From contig CM044305.1 in the NCBI GenBank assembly GCA_024291935.2, positions 91,938,397 through 92,002,396 of the forward strand: a stretch of DNA of 64,000 bases, written 5' to 3'. The notes beneath the pieces are model-generated. The model searched no databases and was not told where the DNA came from. It saw only the letters and a list, made by a program, of their open reading frames with translations. Below are positions 31,528-43,100 of this stretch, one piece after another (position 1 is the first letter of the stretch; the number at the start of each line of letters is the position of its first letter). Origin of the DNA: Okapia johnstoni (Eukaryota; Chordata; Mammalia; Artiodactyla; Giraffidae). The translations under genes and the position numbers were made by a program.

Positions 31528-32734
31528 TGCCAGGAGCCAGCTCACGAGATCCCTACTCATGACAGAGTCATGAGGAGAAGGACTGACGAGCAGAGCAACT
31601 CAGGCCTCGGGGATTCTCGAGAGGCTGCCTCAGCGCTCACCTTAAAAATGAGATCTCTCTCTCTGACACTTGCTATAATAAACCTCTTCTTATTTTTTGT
31701 GATTTAGGCAAAAGGCCTTTCCTGATTCCCTTCTAAAACAGATCATTCTGAAACCTCAAATCAACAAGGCCCCTGAACGGTAGCACCCTAAATAAAGTTA
31801 TCTGGGATATAAAGTATGCTGATCTAAATTCCTTTTGCTAACATATTGGTTTGTTTAATAAATGTACCTGTGCCTTTGGAGCTAATGTGCATAACTGCTC
31901 CCTAGTAATAAAACAGCATTGAGAGCCTCCGCACAGAAAGCCCCTATGGGCACAAAACCCTTCACAGGAAAAAAGGCTTGTTAGGAAATACAAAAAATAT
32001 TGCTTTGTGAAACTGTTACTTAATCTATATTTACTCACTATGCTTTTACTCTTAACGTATTTAGCCTATATAATGAAAGCATAATAGTTAGGGATTTATA
32101 TAAATAGAAGTTTAGCTTTAATGCAAAATAATAAGACAATTGTTCATTTAACTGATGATTCTTACTTAGAGCTGAATTTCAGCTTGCTGTTCTTTGACTT
32201 TATGGAACTACATTCTTTTCTGTTAAGCTCAAGGCATAGAGTAAATTACCGAAAACAGGTTTTACCTTAAAACTTCCTGTTGAGAAATTCTTCCCTGATG
32301 TGCTCGATACAAAAGTGTTCTAATTGATCAACCTTTATCAATAGAGAGTCACAGGGTGTTGGCGGGCCCCCAGGCCAGAAGATGATGTAATCAAAATGAG
32401 GCTTTTTGTAACTAAAGACATGCAAATGGCTTCGATGAGGGTCAAAGCTCCTAGCCTATTGAGCTAACTTGATAGGCCCATTAAGATGTACCCACTAAGC
32501 TTAGTTGGTATGTGCCTTAAGCTAAATTGGTATGTCCCTTAAGCTAAACTGGTATGATTCTATGCTTCACATTTGTTTCTATATACCACTAAAAATATAA
32601 AAGCTGCTTGAGAAAACAATAAAGCAGAAGACACTTGGAAACACCGAGACTCGCTGTGTCTTCTCATTCTCATTCGTATCGCCGACGCCGTCCATCCTAA
32701 GGGAACCCTGACCAGCTGGAGCAGGACTCCGGCA
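31528..32734 (+). mobile_element. Solo LTR of an endogenous retrovirus, probably class II (ERVK-like)
   Basis: 1207 bp beginning TG and ending CA, flanked by the perfect 6-bp duplication AGTGGC (31522-31527 and 32735-32740) and inserted in a BovB. Near its 3' end it has a TATA-like aaaaatataaaagctgc (~32595) and an AATAAA (~32620), followed by an R/U5-like stretch with actcgctgtgtcttctcatt. No internal retroviral genes are present, so it is a solo LTR left by recombination. Six-base duplications are typical of class II ERVs; family name not known. Confidence 0.85.
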
Positions 32735-32860
32735 AGTGGCATCACCAACTCGATGGACATGAGTTTGAGCAAGCTCCAGGAGTTTGTGAAGGACAGGGAG
32801 GCCTGGCGTGCTGCAGTCCATGGGGTCTCAAATAGCTGGACACTACTGAGTAACTGAACA
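32735..32860 (+). mobile_element. BovB 3' end (continuation past the LTR)
   Basis: Resumes exactly where 31521 stopped: agtggcatcaccaactcgat, gtgctgcagtccatggggtc, ending ctgaacaacaa. Confidence 0.88.
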
Positions 32861-33298
32861 ACAATGGTCTTCCCAGTGGTCATGTACAGTTGTGAGAGCT
32901 GGACAATAAAGAAGACAGAAGCCAAAGAATTGATGCTTTCAAACTTTGGTGCTGGAGAAGACTCCTGAAAGTCCCTTGGACAGCAAGGAGATCAAACCAA
33001 TCAATCTTAAGGGAAATCAACCCTGAATACTCATCGGAAGGACTGATACTGAAGCTGAAGCTCCAGTATTTTGGTCATCTGATGCAAACAGCTAACTCAT
33101 TGGAAAAGTCCCAGATGCTGGGAAAGATTGAGGGCAGAAGGAGAAGAGGGTGTCAGAGGATGCAATGGCTGGATGTATCACCGATGCAATGGACATGAAC
33201 TTGGTCAAACTTTAGGAGATGGTGAGGGACTGGGAGACCTGGCGAGCTGCAGTCTATGGGGTCGCGAAGAGTTGGACAGGACTGGGCGACTGAACAAC
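32861..33298 (+). mobile_element. Second BovB 3' fragment
   Basis: A further BovB 3' copy: gtcatgtacagttgtgagag, tggtgctggagaagactcct, gctgaagctccagtattttg, ending gactgaacaacaacag. Direct head-to-tail placement after another BovB 3' end implies an independent insertion. Confidence 0.88.
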
Positions 33299-33301
33299 AA
33301 C

Positions 33302-34140
33302 AGTGTACATATGTCAGTGCTACTCTTCTAATTCATCCCACTCACCCCTTCCCCACCCCTCCATGTCCACATGTCCGGTACATCTGCATCTCTATTACTG
33401 CCCTGCAAATAGGTTAATCTGTATTATTTTTCTAGATTCCATGTGTGTTAAGTCACTTCAGTCATGTCCGACTCTTTGCGACCCTATGGACTGTAGCCTG
33501 CCAGGCTCCTCCATCCATGGGATTTTCCAGGCAAGAATACTAAAGTGGGTTGTCATGTCCTCCTCCAGGGGATCTTCCCGTCCCAGGTATAGAACCGGGT
33601 CTCTTATGTCTGCTGCATTGGCAGGTAGCTTCTTTACCACTAGCACCACCTGGGAGGCCCCCTAGATTCCATATATATGCATTAATATATGATATTTGTT
33701 TTTCTTTTTCTGACTTCACCTGTATGATAGACTCTAGGTCCATCCACATCACTACAAATGACCTAATTTCATTCCCTTTTATGGCTGAGTAATATTCCAT
33801 TGTACATATGCACCACATCTTTATCCATTCATCTGTTGATGGACATTTAGGTAGCTTCAATGTCCTGGCTATTGTAAATAGTGCTACAGTGAGCATTGGG
33901 ATGCATGTATCTTTTTGAATTATGGTTTTCTCAGGGTATATGCCCAGTAGTGGGATTGTTGGAACATAGGGTAGTTCTATTTCTAGTTTTTTAAGGGAGC
34001 TCCACACTGTTCTCCATAGTGGCTGTATCAATTTACATTCCCACCAACAGAGTAGGAGGGTTGCCTTTTCTCCACACCCTCTTAAGCATTTATTGTTTGT
34101 AGACTGTTTTTTGATGATGGCTATTCTGACCAGTGTGAGG
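33302..34140 (-). mobile_element. L1 3' portion of a U6-L1 chimera, interrupted by a SINE
   Basis: Antisense L1 on +: atgtcagtgctactcttcta, ctgccctgcaaataggttaa, ggctgagtaatattccattg, ccagtagtgggattgttgga, gttgccttttctccacaccc. On the minus strand it follows directly after a U6 copy. A Bov-tA sits inside it at 33442-33660. Confidence 0.88.
33442..33660 (-). mobile_element. Bov-tA SINE within L1
   Basis: Reversed Bov-tA (cttcagtcatgtccgactct to actagcaccacctgggaggc) flanked by an 11-bp duplication ctagattccat at about 33432-33442 and 33662-33672. It therefore post-dates the L1. Confidence 0.9.
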
Positions 34141-34142
34141 TG

Positions 34143-34253
34143 AAAAAATATCAGACACTTCACAAAGTTTTGCATGTCATCCTTGCACAGAGGCCATGCT
34201 AATATTCTCTTTATCATTCCAATTTGCAATATTTGTGCTGCTGAAGCAAGCAC
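34143..34253 (-). ncRNA. U6 snRNA pseudogene joined to L1 (chimeric retrocopy)
   Basis: On the minus strand: GTGCTTGCTTCAGCAGCACA (U6 5' end), TTGGAATGATAAAGAGAATA, TTAGCATGGCCTCTGTGCAA, GGATGACATGCAAA, ending in T6. It is near full length (~107 nt) but carries several substitutions. It is followed without a gap by L1 sequence in the same orientation (CACCTCACACTGGTC). This is the known signature of template switching during L1 reverse transcription. Not expected to be a functional U6 gene. Confidence 0.9.
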
Positions 34254-34684
34254 AATGGAAATCTTTTGGAAGATTTGGTGTGTTTGTGGTTTGTGGGCTT
34301 GGGATCAACTTGTATTTGTCTTGCTCTTGTGATAACTAAAGGCTAACATGTTGCTTTAAAGTTGCCGTGATAACGGACGAAATAAAGAGCTGCTTGTGGC
34401 CTGTTTGTGGGACATCATTTACAGGAAAGAGGCAAGGGGCAGATGGCAGCAGACTGGGACACACAAAGAAGAGTACCACAAGGGTCTAAGCAAAACAACA
34501 ACCCAAGATCATGGCATATGACTACGGAACAGCAAATGTTGATCAGGAAACACAGCCAGGTTGGTATAACAATGTGTGGGTAAAAATGGGAAGTAACAAT
34601 AATTTCTTTAAATATTGTGTTTGCCACTCTAGTATATAGAATTCTTTGTTTTTGTAGTACTTGTTTCTTTTGACGTTCCAACTT

Positions 34685-34818
34685 GCTGCTGCTGCTGCTG
34701 CTAAGTCGCTTCAGTCGTGTCCGACTCTGTGCGACCCCATAGACGATAGCCCACCAGGCTCCCCCGTCCATGGGATTCTCCAGGCAAGAGTACTGGAGTG
34801 GGGTGCCATTTCCTTCTC
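34685..34818 (-). mobile_element. BovA2-type SINE, truncated
   Basis: (GCT)n tail then aagtcgcttcagtcgtgtcc to tggggtgccatttccttctc. The duplication cgttccaactt lies at 34674-34684 and 34819-34829. Confidence 0.92.
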
Positions 34819-35624
34819 CGTTCCAACTTGAGTATATCCTGTTTCTATTTTTACAGGTTTAGGTTCCTGTCATACAGCTGAACTTAAGTTAAAGAGAATT
34901 CCTCCTTTTTGGTAGTAGCTGGAAACTTACTGCTATCTCTTGTATTTAGTCATGTCATATTCTTAACCCCCTTTCTCAAAACTCTCTCTTAGTTGCTCTC
35001 TTCTTGTTATTTTATTATGCCTGTTTTCTTAGTGTTATGTACTTTGTTGTTGTTTGGTCACTAAGTCGTGTCCAACTCTTTTGTGACCATTTAAAAAAAC
35101 TAGGTATCAGTAATGTTTAGACATGATGAGATTTGATTTGTCTATTCATTCATAGTATATCCATTAAACCTTATTGCCTGCCAAGAATATTAACAAACTC
35201 TTTGAAAAGTAAAATAAGCAGTAGATTGGAAGTAAGAGCTCTTTGTTCTCTGATGTACTCCATATTTTTATCTTATTCATCAGCGATGGTTTCGTTTTGA
35301 CCCTCTGTTCTGTCAGTTTTAGCTGCCATCTTTCATTAGCTCTCCAGCTTACCCTGGGAAATTCCACAGTGGCTTTCAGGAATTTTGGTACCAGCCCAGA
35401 TTCTATTGCTACCTAGTTATGTGCCATTAATCTCTCTGGAATTTTATCAACTGTAAAATAGAAAATATCTACCTAATTTACAAGATAGCTGTTTAGGGCA
35501 AGTTACTTAAACCTGCATTTATTTATAAGATAATTTAATAACTATTTGTTGAGTGCTTACTTGTTCAGAAATAGTGTCCAGAGAAATATCCAGAGGCACC
35601 TGGTCTGTCTTTTCACTTAAATAG

Positions 35625-35825
35625 AATGGCAGAGGAATCTTGGCTTTGCCACTTAGTAGTTGTAATTTGAGTAATCCCTCTGAGCTTCAGTTTCCTCCTT
35701 TGAAAAATGGGCATTGTGATGGTGCCTACCTCACAGAGTTACTGTAAGCATTAAATGTGATCTCATATTTCAAGTGCTTAGGACAGTACCTGGCACATAA
35801 TAAATGCCCCCCAAATGGTAGCTAT
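35625..35825 (+). mobile_element. MIR SINE
   Basis: Sense MIR: tggctttgccacttagtagt, cagtttcctcctttgaaaaa, cttaggacagtacctggcac, ataataaatgcc. Confidence 0.8.
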
Positions 35826-35841
35826 TGTTAACCTATTTATT

Positions 35842-35871
35842 GTTAATTCTATTAATTCTATTAATTCTATT
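35842..35871. repeat. 9-bp tandem repeat (TTAATTCTA)n
   Basis: Three-plus copies of a 9-bp AT-rich unit. A further copy after the short spacer gacaataga makes an imperfect palindrome. Confidence 0.85.
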
Positions 35872-36019
35872 GACAATAGAAATATTAATTCTATTTATTG
35901 TTCCTAAATAATGCTTAAGGAAACCATGACAGGCTTAACACGGGAGGACAGGAGGAACAACCAAGGTGAATCTGCACTAGAGAGAGAGAAGAGTACCTGG
36001 CTTGCGAAAAAAGGCTCCT

Positions 36020-36305
36020 TCAATGCGCATGCGCACCCATCACGGTGGACACAGGCGCCTGTAATAATGTTCATTGCTTACGAATAAATGTGCGTCAGCG
36101 GGCCGGACCCAGGACGCATGCGCCCCTGCAAATGCATTTGCGTTGTGTTAGGGATGGTAGGGCTGCAAAAGTGAGCACTCACTTGTCTAAGAACTTCCTC
36201 CTCTCTTCTTTTTCCTCTCTCCCTACGTCATCTCCTCACTTAGCTGACTTGTTCTTCTGTGAACGGGAGCCAGAAAAACCGGAGAGCTCCAAACTAAGCT
36301 TCGGC
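36020..36305 (+). promoter_or_regulatory. PABIR3 promoter/5' UTR with NRF1-type palindrome
   Basis: A CpG-containing island just before PABIR3 exon 1. 36024-36035 is the exact palindrome TGCGCATGCGCA, the consensus for NRF1. A half-match, acgcatgcgcc, follows at ~36115. No TATA box was seen. Two NRF1-like sites before a start codon suggest a broadly expressed CpG promoter. Confidence 0.6.
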
Positions 36306-36421
36306 ATGGACAGAGCACGGGAGAAAATGGAACTACACTTGGAGGTGCTGCCCAGTTCAACCACTACAGAAGATAACACTTTGAGACGATCCAGCAGCGC
36401 CCCTTTGATCAGTGGCCTTGG
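36306..36421 (+). CDS. PABIR3: PABIR3 (FAM122C) coding exon 1
   Basis: 116 nt, leaving phase 2; the donor is CTTGG|GTGAGC. It encodes MDRAREKMELHLEVLPSSTT, a short linker and RRSSSAPLISGL, aligning with PABIR2 exon 1 and with human FAM122C (LPSSTT, NSAPLI). RSSSAP again fits a 14-3-3/kinase site. The frame is open upstream to 36045, but family similarity begins at this Met. PABIR2 starts ~8.7 kb away on the other strand. Confidence 0.88.
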
Positions 36422-36973
36422 GTGAGCAGGATTGAGATACGGGAGGAGGCCTGCGGGGGCGGGGAAGGGTGGCAAGAGTTGCCAGAAAGTGACTAACAAT
36501 AGCATTCCCACTCCTTGACTCATCGAGGTTCTGCAGGTATCTCCCTTGCTCCTGGTGACCGGAAGATCCCACTCTCAGCCTGGGGGCGGGGGGAAGGGGG
36601 ACAGGCTGGCTGGAGGGCAAGGGCACAAATGAAACTGAACGTTCTCTTCTGACAGTTCATCAAGATCCAGGACCTGAAAGCAGCAAATATTTGGTGTGGA
36701 GCACGACCTTCTCTAACTTCACCCCATGTCTTACCCACGCCATTGAAGAAATTGTGTACTCCCCACCCTCGCCTCCAGATCTGTAATGACTCTAATTTTT
36801 GTCATTCTCTCGTCTGCTTTGTCACCTCTGACCTTCACCTTAGCACACTCAGAGTGGGAATGGTTGTCAAGTAAATAAGCTTGGGCCTTTTTTACACCTA
36901 GTTTTAATTTGAACAAAAAGTTTAGCTATCACAGAAAATTGATCTCCTAATTTTGTATTCTCAATGAGCTATA

Positions 36974-37252
36974 AAGGAGAAGGCAATGGCACCCCACTCC
37001 AGTACTCTTGCCTGGAAAATCCCTTGGACAGAGAAGCCTGGTAGGCTACAGTCCATGGGGTGGCTAAGAGTGGGACACGACTGAGCGACTTCACTTTCAC
37101 TTTTCCCTTTCATGCACTGGAGAAGGAAATGGCAACCCACTCCAGTATTCTTGCCTGGAGAATCCCAGGGACGGCGGAGCCTGGTGGGCTGCCGACTATG
37201 GGGTCGCACAGAGTCGGACATGACTGAAGCGGCTTAGCAGCAGCAGCAGCAG
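36974..37252 (+). mobile_element. BovA2 dimeric SINE
   Basis: Two consecutive Bov monomers: aaggagaaggcaatggcacc to cttcactttcacttttccct, then ggagaaggaaatggcaaccc to ggcttagcagcagcagcagc. Confidence 0.92.
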
Positions 37253-37275
37253 CAATGATTTACTTAGTTCTTAGC

Positions 37276-37450
37276 AGAGTCAGACATGACTGAGCGACTT
37301 CACTTTCACTTTTCACTTTCCTGCATTGGAGAAGGAAATGGCAACCCACTCCAGTATTCTTGCCTGGAGAATCCCAGGGACGGGGGAGCCTGGTGGGCTG
37401 CCGTCTATGGGGCCGCACAGAGTCGGACACGACTGAATCGACTTAGCAGT
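37276..37450 (+). mobile_element. BovA2 SINE
   Basis: Reads cagagtcagacatgactgag, cttcactttcacttttcact, ggagaaggaaatggcaaccc, ending gactgaatcgacttagcag. Only ~25 bp from the preceding BovA2. Confidence 0.92.
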
Positions 37451-38574
37451 TCTTGGCGGGTGAAAGTTTTTTTCTCATATGCATAAAACACAGATATACA
37501 TATGGCACATAGACAGATATGCAGAGTATTTCATAAGCTTTTCTCAATATTGTAAAAATGTCTGAAAAATGCATTAACTGCATACATTTTATTAAGTTTG
37601 CACCTCACCTTTTGCTGGCATCATCCTACTCGATAGTTGTAATCACAACTGTTAGATGAGAACTCAAGAGACCAGATCTACCCTCCTTGTGTATAGGCTA
37701 ACAGGCCCATCATTCTCCAAGATGTCATAGTCAGTAATTGACCAGTACTAGGAAGCTGTGGCTCCAGACCCCTAAGCTAGTGCTTTGTCCACTACTAATC
37801 AATATCTAAGCTGATTAATTAAATAAATGCAGCTTTCTGGTCTTTTGAGTTAAGGGAGAATATATTCTAACAAAATGAAAAGCAAACTAAGAGTGACCCG
37901 AAAATAATACATTACCTTTTAAAATAGGCAGATAGAAAAATAAGGGGTGGGGACAGCTCTGCATGTTGTACTGAGAACAAAAACATGCTATGAATTCAGG
38001 ATTCTACTCTAAATCCTGTTGTGTGAATAAATGAATTATTTGTTATGGGTGTACTCTGCTAGTAGAAGAAAATACTTGAGAATGTTCATTTTATTGGAAA
38101 GCTCTATGAAATGAAGAAACAAGTCACAAATATGTAGATGATGGAGGATATATATTTGCAAGAACATGTGGATCCTATTTAATATATTAAGTGCTGGGGC
38201 GGGGGGTGGGGGGCAGCTGACTAGGTCCCTTTTCCCAATCCTCAAAGTCCTGGAAACAAAGAGAGTGATCACAGTTATCCCTTCATACTTTGCTTTGTTA
38301 TGCAAGAGATTGGAAATTTTTATTATATTAGAGCATGGTCACAGTGTAGAATTCCATAGCTTAAGATCCTGATGCGGGACATGAATTTTTGTACAGAAAG
38401 GTGAGGGGCAGTTGCATATTTCTCTAATAGGAATTAACCCAAAAGATAGACCAAGTCCAGGGACTCTTGTCTATCAAAAAGAAGTAACATAGGAATGATG
38501 GATGACATGCCTCAGGTCAAGGAACTTGTCCAAGTGATCTGAGGGCATATTTTGTGCCGTTGTGACAAGCTTAG

Positions 38575-38780
38575 AAAGAAAGTGAAGTCGCTCAGTCGTG
38601 TCCAACTCTTTGCGACCCCATGGACTGTAGCCTACCAGGCTTCTCTGTCCGTGGGATTTTCCAGGCAAGAAGACTGGAGTGGGTTGCCGTTTCCTTCTCC
38701 AGGAGATCTTCCCAACCCAGGGATTGAACCCACGTCTCCTGCATTGCAGGCAGACACTTTACCGTCTGAGCCACCAGGGA
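38575..38780 (-). mobile_element. Bov-tA SINE
   Basis: Reversed full-length copy. It has a perfect 13-bp duplication gtgacaagcttag at 38562-38574 and 38781-38793. Confidence 0.95.
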
Positions 38781-39586
38781 GTGACAAGCTTAGCATGTAA
38801 TCAACAAGAAACATTTAGAGCAGAATTACCCTGAGCCTTAGTTGCATTCATTTTCTTGCAGATTCTTTTCAGTGGAGTATGTCCACTGCTCACTGTCTGC
38901 ACTTTCTTTTAGTTGGCCTCTCATACTCATTGCCTTGCCTGTTTCACAGCTCGCTAAATATTGTTGCACTTCTTTCAAGCAGTTTTCCAATTTTGCTTGA
39001 TGTTTCCTATGTGTAAAGACTGTCAGTCTCCCTTGCACCAGCATTTGCAGAATTTGTTGTGTAAATGTCAACTCTTTAATAAATACAAACATCACTATTT
39101 CTTAAGTTCCTGTGCAGTTTTGTATTCATCTTGTATTAATAAAAATATCAATGTCAAAAGTTTTGAACCTCTTGATTTTGTCTTTAGCCCCTCGAGGGGG
39201 CTGACTTCACTACTGGTGTCAGTGATTTTATTTAAAGGTATTTTTTCCTTCTACTTCTCTGGCCCTTATTAGGCTCTTATTAGAATTAGAGATTAAGTTC
39301 TTGGATTTCTGCCAGTGCCTTCCCTCTTTACCTCTAGTCTGACCCTGCATTAACAAACTGTTAGTGCCTCAATTCTGTTTGAAAGACAAGCTATTGCCTG
39401 GGGGCCAAACTGGTTTTGCAAATCAAGTTTTATTGTAACATAGCCACACCCCTTTGTTTACTTACTATTTTGGGGCCACTTTCCAACTACAGTGGCAGAG
39501 TTGAGTAATTGCAGCAAAGATTGTATGGATCACAAAGCCCAAAATATTTACTGTCTGGCCCTTTACAGACTTTATCAACCATCTAG

Positions 39587-39722
39587 ATCCCCTGGAGGAG
39601 GGCATGGCAATCCACTCCAGTATTCTTGCCTGGAGAATCCTATGAACAGAGAAGCCGGTGGGTTACAGTCCATGGGGTCACAAAGAGATGGACATGGCTA
39701 AAGTGACTGAGCACAAGCACAC
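39587..39722 (+). mobile_element. Bov-tA SINE, 5' truncated
   Basis: Starts cccctggaggagggcatggc and runs through ttcttgcctggagaatccta to agtgactgagcacaagcaca. Confidence 0.88.
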
Positions 39723-39867
39723 TGGTTTAATAAACTTGTATTAATGCAAACCTGGAAGAAGAAGAAAGGTCTTGAAGAGTTATTGCTTTAGGGATGTAAC
39801 TGGTGTAAATATAGTGCAGTTTAGACAGAGCTGCTTACTGATCATTTAAACATTATCTTGTTATACT

Positions 39868-40500
39868 GCACACCAGGCCTCCCTGACCCTCAGTATCTCC
39901 CGGAGTTCATGTCCATTGAATTGGTGATGCTATCCAACCATCATCCTCTGCTGCTCACTTCTTTTGCCTTCAGTCCTTCCCAGCATCTGGGTCTTTTCAA
40001 ATGAGTCATCTTTTTGCATCAGGTGGCCAAAGTACTGGAGCTTCAGCTTCAGCATCAGTCCTTCCAATGAGTATTCAGGGTTGATTTCTCTTAGGATCAA
40101 CTGGTTTGATCTCCTTGCTGTCCAAGGAACTTTCAAGAGTCTTCTCCAACACCACAGTTAGAAGGCATCAGTTCTTTGACACTCAGCCTTCTTTATGGTC
40201 CCGCTCTCACATCCATACATGACTACTGGAAAGACCATAGCTTTGACTAGATGGACCTTTGTTGGGAAAGTGATGTCTTTGCTTTTTATTATACTGTCTA
40301 GGTTTATCATAGCCTTCCGTCCAAGAAGCAACCATCTTCTAATTTCATGGCTGTAGTCACCATCCACAGTGATTTTGGAGCCCAAGAAGAGAAAACCTGT
40401 CAGTGATTTCACTTTTTCCCCTTCTCTTTGCCATGAAGTAATGGGACCAGATGCCATGATCTTAGTTTTTTGAATGTTGAGTTTTAAGCCAGCTTTTTCA
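39868..40500 (-). mobile_element. BovB LINE 3' fragment
   Basis: The + strand is the complement of the BovB ORF2 C-terminal region: caggcctccctgaccctcag, ggtggccaaagtactggagc, atgactactggaaagaccat, ccatgatcttagttttttga. The minus-strand frames at 39930-40457 encode BovB fragments (LMLKLKLQYFGHLM). Confidence 0.9.
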
Positions 40501-40619
40501 CTTTTCAGTTATAGTCTTATTAAATAAAACTGGCAGACAAAAATTTAGGGGAGACTGTAATTGTTAGCCTTAAGAATTATCCCAGCAGAGGGAAGGGATA
40601 AGTTGGAAGTTTGGGGTTG

Positions 40620-40825
40620 ACATATACACACTACTATATATAAAATAGATAACTAATAAGGACTTAATGTATAGCACAGAGAACTCTACTTAATGCTCTG
40701 TAATGCTTGTATGGGAAAAGAATCTAAAATAGAGTGTATACATGTATATGCATAACTGATTCACCTTGCTGTATACCTGAAACTAACACAACACTATAAA
40801 TCAACTATATTCCAATAAAATTTTT
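40620..40825 (+). mobile_element. L1 3' end
   Basis: Sense: aactaataaggacttaatgt, atagcacagagaactctact, ctgattcaccttgctgtata, aatcaactatattccaataa, A tail. Confidence 0.82.
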
Positions 40826-41692
40826 TTAAAAAAGAATAACCTGCCACATGCAAAAGACAGTGGAAATATGCAACCCATTAGTGACCCTCCAACTTCCTAA
40901 TAGTAACTGCTAAAATATACTCCTGTTCTCGTAGGGGAAAATGACTGGGAAAGGAAGTAAAAATACACATATACACATATCCTCTAATAAATATTGTTAC
41001 TGCCTTTTATATGCCAATTATTGCACTGCAAAGATGTATCTCAAGGCTCAATAAGCTTTTAATAGGGAAAATGAATACTGAGAAGACTTAAATGTATGGT
41101 CGAATAAGATCTGTGCTTAGTAGGGAAAGAAAGTGCTAGGGTAATTAAAAGAAGGGAGTTAGAAATGACAGCAGGATTGGTGAGGAATACAGGAATGTTT
41201 CTTGGATAGATGGCACTTAAGATGGGTCCTAACAAATAGACTGATAGGAAGCGGACTGGAAGAAAGGGGACCAGGTAACTGAACAGTGTTCCAAGAACAT
41301 GGAATAGGCTTGGAAGTAGGAAAGTATAGGTGTATTCCAGAATGCTGGTCAACTCTGCCTGGATCACTGGCTCCCAAATGTTTGCCTACTGACCAGTGCT
41401 GATCCCAGGTGACATTCTACCTAATCCATGGTTTTAAAAAGTTAAATACAGCATACTTTCCTGGGCATTACTGTATTTTACTCAGATTGTCAGTCCTGCT
41501 TTTTTTTTTAATTAACAAAATGCCCTTTTATAAATGAAATGGTGGTAGTTGATGAAATTTTTTTTAATGACCTTACTTGGCAAGAGAAAATGCAACTGCA
41601 TGTTTGTGCCAAGATTTTGTTGAAATTTTCCTAGTCTATGAAATCCAAAAGTCTGTGGAGCTAAATTGTGGAGGGCTTTGAAAGTTATAGTA

Positions 41693-41904
41693 TGTGTGCC
41701 TTGTTGCTCAGTCGTGTCCGACTCTTTGCGACCTTGTGGGCTGTAGCCCGCCAGGCTCCATCTGTCAATGGGGATTCTCCAGGCAAGAATACTGGAGTGG
41801 GTTGCCATGCCCTCCTCCAGGGGATCTTCCCAACCCGGGGATTGAACCCAGGTCTCCCACATTGCAGGTGGATTCTTAACCGTCTGAGCCACCAGGGAAG
41901 CTCA
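41693..41904 (-). mobile_element. Bov-tA SINE
   Basis: Reversed full-length copy with a 12-bp duplication aaagttatagta at 41681-41692 and 41905-41916. Confidence 0.95.
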
Positions 41905-42289
41905 AAAGTTATAGTAAAGAATGTAACTGAATTCAGCAGGCAATGAAGAGAATCACTGAAAGTTGTGAGCAGGAGAGCAAGCTGATTGCAGTAGGAAAAG
42001 AACAGAGGTGAGCTGACCAATTAGACTATTGCAGAGTCAGTGGAAAAGTAAGAATGCTTTGAATTGGTTTTTAGCAAGGAACCTGGAAAGCATGATGGGC
42101 ATGAAAAATCATGGGTAAAACCTAAAAGAACTGGCACTTAATTGGATATAGGGGGTGGAAAAGAACATGTTAAAGATAGTTTTTTATTATCATTAGGGAA
42201 ACCTGGATGAAAGGTACACAAGAACCCTCTATATCCTTTTTGCAATTTCTTGTGAGTCTTGGTTTCAAAATAAAAAGAATTATAACAAC

Positions 42290-42490
42290 ATACCACTATA
42301 TTTAAAGTAGGCAACCAACAAGGACTTACTGTATAGCACAGGGAACTCTCATCAATATTCTGTAATAACCTAAATGAGAAAAGAACTTGAAAAAAAAAGA
42401 TATATATATGTATAGCTGAATCGCTTTGCTGTATATCTGGAACTAACACATTATAAATCAACTACAGTCCAATATAAAATAAAAATGTTT
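42290..42490 (+). mobile_element. L1 3' end
   Basis: Sense: aaccaacaaggacttactgt, atagcacagggaactctcat, gaatcgctttgctgtatatc, taaatcaactacagtccaat. Confidence 0.82.
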
Positions 42491-43074
42491 CTAAAGGTAT
42501 AACAAAATGAAAACATAAATAGGAAAAGATTTCTTCAGGGTCCCAAGCTCAAATCAGGTCAAGGCTGACTAAGCAGGCACTTTCAAAGCTGAGGGGACTA
42601 GGGACGTCTTCAGTAGGCAGTGGGTGCTCAGCTCAGTACATTGTTGCCATGGGGGAATGTGACCCAGTGTGGCAAAATCTTGCAAAATTTCAATAGAAGC
42701 CAGAAACCTGAAATCAAAATTCTTTATGTGAAATCTCCATAGTTGTTCCAAGTGTGCACAGCTAATTAAAACACATTTTTAACACTGGGTAGGCCAAATG
42801 AAACATATCTGAAAAGCTCAGTTCTGTTGACCCTGCTAGTGGCTATCCCTCTCATTTCATGTGAAAGTTTGGGAGTCCAGAGGAAATTGCTACTAGCACA
42901 TAATAGCTTCAATCACAAATTTAAATTGGTTACAGGTTTACACAGAAAATGATGTATCTCTGAGGCCACAATAATTTATACTTATTCTTGGTAGCATGAT
43001 TAGAGGTAAAATGGCATGCTTGAGAATTCCTTACCTTACATGGACACTTGTTTAGGTTCAGTCAACTAAGGATT

Positions 43075-43100
43075 TGTGTGTGTGTGTGTGTGTGTGTGTG
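43075..43100. repeat. (GT)n microsatellite
   Basis: About 13 perfect GT units in PABIR3 intron 1, ~155 bp upstream of exon 2. Confidence 0.95.

Noticed and set aside
33540..34253. 237-codon minus-strand frame
   Set aside because: It runs through the U6 copy, L1 and a Bov-tA SINE; it is a transposon artefact.
34143..34253. Functional U6 snRNA gene
   Set aside because: Multiple substitutions in normally invariant positions and direct fusion to L1; no U6-type upstream promoter (PSE/TATA) recognised.
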